Positions 1 to 7,500 of a stretch of DNA of 10,043 nt are shown in pieces. The stretch spans positions 1 through 10,043 of the forward strand of contig JALLBK010000722.1 of assembly GCA_036940085.1 (NCBI GenBank), in the 5' to 3' direction. The DNA is from Discostella pseudostelligera (Eukaryota > Bacillariophyta > Thalassiosirophyceae > Thalassiosirales > Thalassiosiraceae). Positions within the stretch are counted from its first letter, which is position 1, and every line of letters begins with the position of its first letter. The notes beneath the pieces are model-generated. The model saw only the letters and a program-made list of their open reading frames with translations, was not told the origin of the DNA and made no database searches. Made by a program: the position numbers and the translations under genes.

Positions 1-99
1 ATTTTTTTGCCATGGACACTTGATTGAACTTCAGTGGCAGGTTCCCGCCAATTGCTCAATGTATTCCTACGTGAGTAGGGAAGCAAAGATCTTGCGAAA

Positions 100-203
100 G
101 ATATTTGGCGGGAAGAGGAAACGTTTTGGCGGGAGCGAAAGATATGGCGGGAAGAGAAGAAAGTTTTTGGCGGGAAGCGAGATTTTGGCGGGAAATTTCG
201 CGC
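100..203 (+). promoter_or_regulatory. Array of six E2F/DP-type motifs
   Basis: Five copies of a GGCGGGA core occur within about 90 bases. They lie at 104-114 (TTTGGCGGGAA), 125-135 (TTTGGCGGGAG), 143-153 (TATGGCGGGAA), 166-176 and 184-194 (both TTTGGCGGGAA). A sixth element, TTTCGCGC, is at 196-203. The sequences match the established E2F/DP consensus (TTTSSCGC, extended TTTGGCGGGAA). Start-to-start spacing is 18-23 bases, about two helical turns, and all five long copies point the same way. The array ends 64 bases before the first ATG of the downstream methyltransferase gene, so a proximal promoter role for that gene is the simplest reading. A divergent gene left of the window could also use it. 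The motif matches are read directly; binding by E2F is inferred. Confidence 0.7.
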
Positions 204-267
204 GCTGTGTTAATTTTTTGGCATCGCCGTCATAATATTATTGTCGACCACATCGATAGATTGATTG

Positions 268-1674
268 ATGACTTCGGCGCAATGGTCGACGATGATGCAG
301 CATCGGGGTCCCAATATCGATGCCTCGGCAAATCATGCTCCCTATCCCCGACGTAACATTGATAAGTTATATTGTCAATCTGTCACCTATCTCTGCGCCA
401 TCGGTTCTCGTCCTCGCCGGTCAAACAACACCAGCGGCGTAGCGGACGAACAGGAACAGGATGCACCATCCACCGCAGCGGCCATAGCAACAATAACAAG
501 ATGGCCATGCTGCGTTCCCTGCGCTTACAAAATATGCAACTTTGACATATCATTAGATTCAGACTTCACCAAACGCATACCCAATCAACGGCCGGAGCAA
601 TGTCCTAGATCTCATTCCTCTTACAACGATGGTGACGGCGAGACTGACTCTCGTGACGGGACAATGGGATATCATCGGGGAATGAGTGTGCTCACAGTCG
701 GCGATGGTGATTTTTCCTTTTCATTAGCTGTGGCACGTCTAGTAGTTGGAGATGGCAATTCTAGTGATCGCCATCCTGCCACCCGGGGAATGGTAGTGGC
801 AACGAGCTATGAAAACTCCAATACATTGAGCAAGGTCTACCCCGACTTCGACAAGACGCTGGCCTCGTTGACGTGTCATGGAGAAAGTAATGTTAATGTT
901 GCATACAATGTAGATGCAACTCGATTGGATGAGACTCTGCCCGGGCACCTTCAACGGGGGCGGGTGAAATTTCACAGAATATGCTGGAACTTGTAAGTTC
1001 ATATGCCATCACTTGAACCCAATACTTGATATTCAACCCATTGTCATCTCACTATATTATTTCATTGCTTCGGGAAACTCAGCCCATGTACAGCTATTGA
1101 TAGCGGTCAAGATGGTCAAAATGACGCAATGGAGCTGAACAAAGAACTTTGCAGGAAATTTGTGGCGAATGCCTTTCCGTACTTGGATGACGACTGCGGG
1201 GAGATCCATATGGCTCATAAGACTAAGCCACCGTACAATCAATGGCTATTGGAGACGGTTGCATTGGAGGGAATTGGAAATCAAGTTGGCATCGTCGAGA
1301 AATATGGAAAGGAGTTTGGGTACAAAGGAAGGATTGTCTTTGATAGATGCATACTACCACCCTACACTCCTCGGAAGGCACTTGATCGAAAGAGTTTCCC
1401 ATGTCACGATGCATGTATCTACGTGTTTGGGTGGAAAAATAAGAACAATGATAGAGATCACCACCATTCTACCCTGACGACACCGCAATCACCAACGACA
1501 GATGACGAACCGATACCGATATCTCCTTCCTCAATAGTCCCAGTCACTTCAAAGATGGTGGATAATATCCGATCAATCCACATTGAACATTCGAAGAGAA
1601 AGCACGATGGCAGAACAAACATGGCATCTAAAAAGGGGAATGGACCAAGAAACAAGCGTCTCAAGAAAGGCTGA
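268..1674 (+). CDS. BMT5-like rRNA (uridine-N3) methyltransferase, two exons
   Basis: Exon 1 is 268-992 and exon 2 is 1083-1674, giving 438 residues. The family (DUF2431/BMT5-like) holds SAM-dependent enzymes; yeast Bmt5 makes m3U in 25S rRNA in the nucleolus. Visible motifs are the SAM-binding VGDGDFSFSLA at about residues 144-154, ATSYENS after it, YNVDATRLDE, and FHRICWNFPC, which is restored only by splicing and corresponds to the family's F-D-R-I-x-F-N-F-P-H. Farther on, IHMAHKTKPPYNQW and EKYGKEFGYKGR match the family's second half. The tail after about residue 350 is poorly conserved and ends in a Lys/Arg-rich segment (KRKHDGR, NKRLKKG), suited to nucleolar targeting. The start is uncertain. 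ATG 268 is first after the E2F-motif array and has a TGA just upstream, but its context is weak. ATG 664 (ACAATGG) has a strong context and gives 306 residues, nearer the yeast enzyme's size. The family call is strong; the exact RNA target is inferred. Confidence 0.85.
993..1082 (+). other. Intron of the BMT5-like gene (90 bp)
   Basis: The donor is GTAAGT at 993 and the acceptor is CTCAG ending at 1082. Splicing joins TT to C and rebuilds the conserved WNFPC motif. If the intron is kept, the frame meets TAA at 994-996 inside the donor itself, so retention would cut the protein off in mid-domain. The boundary is supported by protein family conservation and by the canonical splice sites. Confidence 0.88.
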
Positions 1675-1707
1675 GCTTTATTTTACATGCTCAGCAAATT
1701 GGGCCGA

Positions 1708-1980
1708 TCAACTTTCGTCATTCCAACCACCATCATCTCTCCTACTGTGATGTTCTTTCTTGTTGTCACCCGTCAACGTTGTTTCGATGGAATGAATATT
1801 TTCCATGAATTGAGGTCGTCCTACTTTTTCTACAATATTCAGCGTATCGGCAACCTTTTTCCCTGGCCCGCCCTCGGCCAAATGCTTTCGCTTGTGGTGT
1901 GCCTTGCGTACTTTCGGATCACTCGTCGCCTGAGAGATCGCAAAGAGAGTCACTGCAACGATGGTCAGAACGCGGAACAT
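1708..1980 (-). CDS. Small secreted protein, function unknown
   Basis: This gene encodes 90 residues from an ATG at 1980-1978 in good context (ACCATG). A TTG four codons upstream extends the open frame but is not a likely eukaryotic start. The N-terminus MFRVLTIVAVTLFAISQATS is a classic signal peptide: one Arg, a hydrophobic core of about 12 residues, then small residues. Cleavage is likely near residue 20, before DPKV. The mature part, about 70 residues, is very hydrophilic and rich in Lys, His and Arg (KVRKAHHKRKHLAEGGPGKK near its start; a KKEHHSRRDDGGWND-like end). It has no cysteine, no second membrane segment and no family that I recognise. The stop lies 33 bases from that of the convergent methyltransferase gene. 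The signal peptide is seen in the sequence; secretion and reality of the gene are inferred. Confidence 0.6.
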   Translation of the reverse strand: MFRVLTIVAVTLFAISQATSDPKVRKAHHKRKHLAEGGPGKKVADTLNIVEKVGRPQFMENIHSIETTLTGDNKKEHHSRRDDGGWNDES

Positions 1981-2274
1981 GGTGAAGTTCAATTCCTTTC
2001 GACGTCTTTGTAGAAATTATGAACTCATTCGATGGGAAGGTCGTACCTCACATCGTTGGTTGGAGAGAATAGGTCATTTGAATGTTGAAATTTTGGTGTT
2101 TGAGTAGTGCTTCTTGGGTTTACGCACAGCTTGCGACGGTTTTTAATGGCTCAAAAAATTTGTAACGAATGCATCGGGAGAGTCGATTCGTTCGCGAGGC
2201 CCTCTCAACGGTCGAGTGCTAATTATTGATGTAATCCTCAACTAAAGTCAAGGATAGAAGAAGCTCGGACTAAG
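1981..2274. promoter_or_regulatory. Divergent intergenic region
   Basis: These 294 bases separate the start codons of the minus-strand secreted-protein gene and the plus-strand ARL3 gene, so both promoters and both 5' leaders must fit here. I see no convincing TATA box at a sensible distance, no copy of the E2F-type motif found at the window ends, and no ORF with an ATG worth annotating. A bidirectional promoter role is inferred from gene layout alone. Confidence 0.45.
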
Positions 2275-2966
2275 ATGGGATTGCTAAGCTTACTGCAAAA
2301 GCTCAAACGGAACGACAATGAGGCGAGGATACTCGTACTTGGACTCGACAATTCAGGGAAGACTACCATACTGAAACGATTAGGAAATGAATCCATAAGT
2401 GAAGTGATGCCTACACAAGGATTCAATGTCAAAACGCTTGTTCAGAATAGCTTCAAGCTCAATGTCTGGGACATTGGTAAGCGATCCATGATTATGCTGC
2501 ATGATTTATTGCGACGAACCATCCAACTCATTTTTAATGCACAGGAGGTCAGAGAACAATTAGACCTTATTGGAGGAACTATTTCGATAGTGAGTCGGTG
2601 CTACGTTGCTAGTTTATTCGTTATGTCAAGGGCAAACGCTTACACCCTGCTTCTTCAACAGGAACTGATGCTTTAATTTACGTCATCGATAGCTCTGACA
2701 GCAGACGAATGAAAGAGACCGGAGACGAGCTGAATCAGCTATTGAAAGAGGAAAAGCTCGAAGGAGTTCCTCTCCTAGTCTTTGCCAACAAGCAAGACCT
2801 TCTTAATGCTCTCTCCGCAGATAAGATTCGAGATGGCTTGGATCTAACAAAAATTAGTGAGCGGAGGTGGACAATCCAATCATGTTCGTCAAAGAGTGGA
2901 GAAGGTCTTGAGGATGGGTTCCAGTGGGTTATGGCCAATATGCGACAAAGATCACACTCACATTGA
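2275..2966 (+). CDS. ARL3: ARL3-type ADP-ribosylation-factor-like GTPase, three exons
   Basis: Exons are 2275-2476, 2545-2589 and 2662-2966, giving 183 residues, the normal ARL size. All G motifs are intact: P-loop GLDNSGKT (23-30), switch I Thr47 in PTQGFN, WDIGGQ (65-70, with the G of DIG split by intron 1), NKQD (125-128), and SCSSKSGEG near the C-terminus. The order [37 protein letters not shown], then GLEDGFQWV, fits ARL3 better than ARL2, which has PTLGFN and IWDVGG. In other organisms ARL3-GTP releases lipidated cargo from UNC119 and PDE6D carriers, mainly at cilia, with ARL13B as exchange factor and RP2 as GAP. Gly2 is present, though ARL3 proteins are generally not myristoylated. The start ATG has a good context (AAGATGG). 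The subfamily is an inference from motif comparison; the fold and GTPase identity are near certain. Confidence 0.93.
2477..2544 (+). other. ARL3 intron 1 (68 bp)
   Basis: The donor is GTAAGC at 2477 and the acceptor is TGCACAG ending at 2544. Splicing rebuilds the invariant switch II motif WDIGGQ, with the codon for its first Gly-Gly glycine split after one base. The length is not a multiple of three, so retention shifts the frame. Confidence 0.93.
2590..2661 (+). other. ARL3 intron 2 (72 bp)
   Basis: The donor is GTGAGT at 2590 and the acceptor is CAACAG ending at 2661. Joining A2589 to GA gives [16 protein letters not shown], matching the ARL3 stretch between the NYF and VIDS motifs. It leaves a 45-base exon 2 (2545-2589), a true micro-exon. 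An Arg at the junction, where relatives often have Asn, is the only mild oddity. Confidence 0.88.
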
Positions 2967-3113
2967 CTTGAAGTGGATAGTGCCAACCCCTAGGCGCAAG
3001 TCAATCTCATTGGAGGCGGACGGTGAGGACGTTATCGATTTCTCGTTGTATGTGTATCAGATCATGTTGAACGGCGGAGAGAGAACGTCCATCGCGACTC
3101 ATCTAGTTCTCTA

Positions 3114-3119
3114 AATAAA
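3114..3119 (+). terminator. ARL3: AATAAA polyadenylation signal, probably for ARL3
   Basis: A perfect AATAAA hexamer lies 148 bases after the ARL3 stop, and no other gene separates the two. It is the only clear plus-strand signal before the next gene. Many algae use weak or different signals, so its use is inferred. Confidence 0.4.
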
Positions 3120-3200
3120 CTGTCATGGGGCGAGAATAGCCCCTCTATATTCTATCTCATGGTGCAAACAGTCAACATACATCACAACAACCCAAACCGC

Positions 3201-3326
3201 ATGGCTTCTTCCCTCTCTCCCCGCCGGCTCCTTTGCAATCGCAAGCAACACCGCAACACTCCTGCATTCACCTTCACATTTCTGAAGACTTTCCAACGTT
3301 GCATCCTTCTCAAAACGAAACCATGA
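3201..3326 (+). CDS. Upstream ORF overlapping the start of the Ran-binding gene (ATGA)
   Basis: An ATG at 3201 opens a 41-codon frame that ends with TGA at 3324-3326. The main ATG of the downstream gene is at 3323-3325, so stop and start overlap as ATGA, an arrangement known to permit termination-reinitiation. The predicted peptide starts MASSLSPRRLLCNRK and is Ser-, Arg- and Lys-rich with no acidic residue, like an organelle transit peptide. It is in a different frame from the main protein, and I find no good splice pair to join them. It may be a regulatory upstream ORF, or chance if transcription starts after 3201. Confidence 0.35.
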   Translation: MASSLSPRRLLCNRKQHRNTPAFTFTFLKTFQRCILLKTKP

Positions 3327-4321
3327 CGCCGACTACTCCGATTAATTCCAACTCCGATAATACCAAGGAAGTGCTTGCAAGCGTACACAATGCATTAGTG
3401 GAAGCCATGCGAGCAATTGAAAATCTGCAAATATCACATGGAGAAATTCCAACAACTCTTCGCTCCCAGGCCGTCGATTTCAGGACCAAATCTCCCGGAG
3501 ATACTCTTAGTGCCGTCGACCGGCCTAAGGCCATAGACCTCTGCTTTCCACCAGTGACAAATCCACCCGCAACACCTCCAATAACAACGACACCCATTAT
3601 CGACAGAGACAGGAGTGCAAAGAGGAAGAAGGTGGGAGATTTTGAAAACGAGCCTGGGCAGGAATTGCCAACCGCAACGCCATTAGCATCGACGACATCA
3701 CCCATCGAAACCATTAGGAGCGCCAAGAAGGTCATGACCAGTCGACCCGCCCATGATGCAAAGCCTCCCACCACACCTCCGATGACGACGATTTCATCTA
3801 CGGACAAAATCAGGAGCAATGAAAAGGCATCGATGACTGGACTCGCTCGGGCCTTAAAGACTCTTTCGGGCAACTGGACTCAATCGCATACCAATGATCT
3901 GTCAAAGACGGCAGATCTCGGTCTGGAGAGTGATCCGTCGGAAACGGTTCTGCTCGAAGTTAAGGCGACACCATACAGCAGACGCGTCGAGAGTGTCGGT
4001 GACGACAGCGTATGGATCAAATCTCCTACTGGTATGCTTAAACTTTATAAGCACACGAAGACTGGAGTTACACGGATTGTGCAACGAAATGATGCGGGGC
4101 AAGTAAAGCTTAATGTGAGAGTCGGGGGCAATGGGTTGATCGACTTGGAGAAGGTTCTTCACCCCAAAAAGATAGGCCGCAGGCAGCTCGGCAGTGTAGC
4201 TTTCACCGCGTACGAAAATTCGAAAGTAGGAATTGAGCGCTTCTCGCTAAAGGTCAATGCTGACGATTTGGACATTCTGTATGAGAAGTTGATCGAAATG
4301 GGCGCGAAAGTGAAGGGCTAG
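3323..4321 (+). CDS. Ran-binding-domain protein, NUP50-like
   Basis: The protein has 332 residues from ATG 3323 (ACCATGA, good context). The frame is open farther upstream, but only from a TTG. Residues 1-205 look disordered and are rich in Pro, Thr, Ser and Lys. They include a short helix-prone segment (ALVEAMRAIENLQ), a basic motif RSAKRKKVGDFENE at 97-110, and three imperfect copies of a TPP-TT-(D/E)-(I/R)RS-K unit. Residues from about 212 to 330 look like a RanBP1/PH-type domain, with VWIKSPTGMLKLYKHTKTG then VTRIVQRNDAGQVKLNVRV, a SVAFTAY strand, and the closing RFSLKVNADDLDILYEKL helix. NUP50/Nup2-type nucleoporins combine a basic importin-alpha-binding N-terminus with a C-terminal Ran-binding domain at the nuclear basket, and the basic motif resembles NUP50's. 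No FG repeats are visible, which is unlike typical NUP50. The domain call is moderate and the NUP50 assignment tentative. Confidence 0.72.
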   Translation: MTPTTPINSNSDNTKEVLASVHNALVEAMRAIENLQISHGEIPTTLRSQAVDFRTKSPGDTLSAVDRPKAIDLCFPPVTNPPATPPITTTPIIDRDRSAKRKKVGDFENEPGQELPTATPLASTTSPIETIRSAKKVMTSRPAHDAKPPTTPPMTTISSTDKIRSNEKASMTGLARALKTLSGNWTQSHTNDLSKTADLGLESDPSETVLLEVKATPYSRRVESVGDDSVWIKSPTGMLKLYKHTKTGVTRIVQRNDAGQVKLNVRVGGNGLIDLEKVLHPKKIGRRQLGSVAFTAYENSKVGIERFSLKVNADDLDILYEKLIEMGAKVKG

Positions 4322-4521
4322 GACTACATCGATTATCGCGCGCACGACGAGGCACATATGAATACTGCTGTTTGCGGAGCGGGTAGTCACCGCAAAGATA
4401 GTTTGTCTGAAGAAGTGTGAAGTTCTGAATGTTACTATTATTATTCGATAAAGAAACATTCACCATGTGATTAGTCTCAATTTTTGTCACCGCTCGTTAT
4501 CTCTGCACACATCAGCACTGA
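4322..4521. other. Convergent intergenic region
   Basis: These 200 bases lie between the stops of two convergent genes and must hold both 3' ends. No perfect AATAAA is seen for either strand; the nearest plus-strand approximation is GATAAAG near 4448. No ORF or structured RNA is apparent. Confidence 0.5.
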
Positions 4522-7500
4522 CTAGGAATCTGTCGTGTTGTCAGCTAAGGCAGTTTCATATGCAGACTGTAATTCGTCGGACCATGCAAAGTTACTGTCA
4601 GGAGTTTCATTCTCGTTACAATAACGACCTCGCCGGAAACACCATACGCGATTGTCATTGAACTGACGGCCACCTGAAGGCTCGCATGGTACTGCAAACC
4701 TTCGTCCCGTCTTACTATCAGTTAGCAAGAAGGTTCTGACCGCGTTTCTATCCCCGGATGGGTCAGCGATTTGTTCGTCAGAAACATCCATCGGTGTCGA
4801 CGAAGTAGCCGGGGCCGGAGTTGGGTCGGACGGGACGTGCAAGTTCATTCCGCAGGGGAATGGGAAGAATCTCCGTGCAAGGGACAACCCAATTCCTCCA
4901 CCACCATCATCACTCATGTCCTCGGGGGATGATTCGCTCGACATACTATTCTTTCGATGATGGCCATGCAAATTCTTCCCGCCCTCAACTCGGATACGTG
5001 CTGAATATGCCAACTTGCGAGTGCTGTCATCAATATCGGGATGTGGACAAAGCTCAAATGATCGTAGAGCGGTGATAAACTGATCATCCATAACTGGACC
5101 GAATGGCATGGCAGCACAGTTGGGTTCATGGATCAAATGCCCAATAAGACTGCTCAACGCGCGAACAGCCAGAGTGACACTACGCGTGTCGTCCTTGCCA
5201 CCGCCGACTATTGCACCCGGCGTGCCCCCGTCGACGCAAAAATCTTCGACGACCTTCAGAAGACTTTCAAATACTGGGTTGGTCGCAATCCTCTCCTTCA
5301 TAAAATCCGGTCCAGCCGCAAGTGAGGCTATGCATCCGACAGAAGACCTTAGAGTAAACACTCCGTACTTATATCCACTACCTCCCCGTCCTGACAGAGT
5401 GTTGTGAAGCAATCCCACAATCTTAGGGATGACATTCTCAGTTTGCCTAAGCAAGTTATACGTCTTGTCCCCCGTATCGTACTGACAAACGAAGGTGACG
5501 GCCATGGCCGCCTTGAGACTTTGGTAGTGATCGAGGGACAGCAGCGGCGCGAGAAGATCCACAATACCTTCCTGGAGCAATGACGGCACAACATCATCAC
5601 ACTGTGCCATGTTCATTAAGAATCCAACACACCAACTTGCGGTTTGACCACGCCATTGTGTCGGATCCGGGCCGGCCTCGTGCAATATGTTCATCAGCGG
5701 CTCCAAACTCCCCGCCTTCAGCAATGGGACGGCATTTTCCGGGGATTCGGCAAGCAGTGTCAATGCAGCAACACACTTAAACCGTGCCTCTGTCTTTGTA
5801 TCCTCTTTGGCAACTGAAACTAACGTCGGTAAAATATCTCCACGTCTGACGACCGGCACCTGATTCTTCATTTCGGCGGCAAAACTCCAAAGGATAGAAC
5901 ATGCCTTTGTCCTCGCCTCAGCCTTGTCGGTCTTGATCACAGTCAATATGCTCTCCACAAACCCCGGATAGTTGAACATTGGGATCTTGTTATCATATCC
6001 AATCGCCAAGTTTGACAGTGCCGAACACGCCTTGACACGTGCTTCGAAATTGGGATCCTTCGAATTATTCCCTTCCGACGGTGGTGCATCCGCCTTGGGT
6101 GCGGTACGTGTTATCACGGCCATGAGCGCATCCATCACGCCGGGTGTTCGAAAGACTCGATTCTTATTGGCTTTGCTAATGCTCAAGTTCATGAGTGCAA
6201 GGCAGGCATGTGTTGTGCAGATCGTGGCACCCGTCTTGGGATGGCATGTCGCCTCGGCAACATACCCCAATGTTTCTACCAATCCCGGAGTACCCAGCAA
6301 TGCTGCATCATTGGCATCGGCATTGCTCAAGTTCTTAATGCATGTCGTGGCCTTGAGCCTTGCCTCGTCGGCCAAGGTTGTTACTGCACGAGTACTCGAC
6401 AATGAGTTCTGGGGTTGGGTGGCAAAATGACGTCCCAGCATGACATCTCGCATACCCTCCAAGATATCCGTCACGGCCGTAATTTCAATCTTATTCGACT
6501 TTCCACAACTCAAATTCATAATGGCAATGCAGGCATGCAATCTTGCTTTGTCGGATGCTACTCCCATGGTATTGTCCATCATGAGACGTGGTCCCGGCGT
6601 ACCATTGTCCGAATATGTCGGTGGAGGCACAGCAATGGCAATGGGATCGTTTATGATGTCGTTAAATCCTTGCCCCGAAGTGGAGGAGGACGAAGTGGGG
6701 GTACGAAGCTGGACAAATGGTCCACCCCGAGCTACCAACGCCAACATTTGGAGCATGCCAGGAGAATTCATCAAATATTGATCATTCTCCTCGGCGGCAG
6801 TAAGACTTCGTACCGTTTCCACGGCATACTCACGTCCCAGCCATGCTGGACTTGTGTACTTACTCACATGATCAAAGGTCGAGTACGATCCAATCTCCAA
6901 GGCAGTACTTATAACAAATTCCAATATGCGTGCATTGCTCGCCACGGCCACACGACGGTGAGGCATCTTGGCATAGTCGGCCAACATGCGTGTACCCAAT
7001 GTCTTGAGGTGCGGGTCGGTCAAGGCCGCGAGGACATCGACGATGCATCCCTTCTCGGCATAGTAGGTTAAATCCGATATGGAGGTGTCGGGACCAAAGG
7101 ATAATGGAGGAGGTGGCTGGACGTGAAGTTGTACTGATCCATCTTGGGAGGCAATACTGACGTCGGAAATTTGATACCGATATTGAGGACGACGAACCGT
7201 GGTGGGAATGCCGCCGACCACCCCAGTGCTGCTGTCTCCGCCGCTTGCGTAGGGTGAAGGACGAGGACGTAATGAGGATGATGGCGTCGTCGTTAGCCGT
7301 GGGGAAGTACCAACATCTGCCAGAACCGAATCTTCATGAATGACATGAGACGCTATCCCTCGGCTTGTAGTAATTCTCGATGCATCGAAGGAGTAATCAT
7401 TCATGGCGGTGTCCGCAGTGGTTGCGTCTGCAGCTGCGGATGTAGTGGTATACTTGTTCTCATCACCCTCCTCGCCATCGCTTCCCCAATTCAACTTGGA

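Noticed and set aside
100..203. Mobile element or CRISPR-like array
   Set aside because: The repeats are short, degenerate and without true spacers, and the DNA is eukaryotic. A promoter array or minisatellite explains them.
1687..2013. Plus-strand open frame of 108 codons opposite the secreted protein
   Set aside because: It runs antisense to the signal-peptide gene and has no domain. The minus-strand reading has a coherent signal peptide and good start context, so I preferred it.
2857..3114. Plus-strand frame overlapping the end of ARL3
   Set aside because: It starts at GTG within ARL3 exon 3 in another frame, and its translation resembles nothing known.
3201..3326. Upstream ORF as a spliced targeting exon of the Ran-binding protein
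   Set aside because: No convincing GT-AG pair joins it in frame to the main ORF, and a nuclear-pore-type protein would not need a transit peptide. It is kept only as a possible regulatory upstream ORF.
3310..3873. Minus-strand open frame of 187 codons with hydrophobic stretches
   Set aside because: It is a shadow of the Pro/Thr-rich part of the Ran-binding gene. The hydrophobic look (VVIGGVVGG) is the reverse of Pro/Thr codons.
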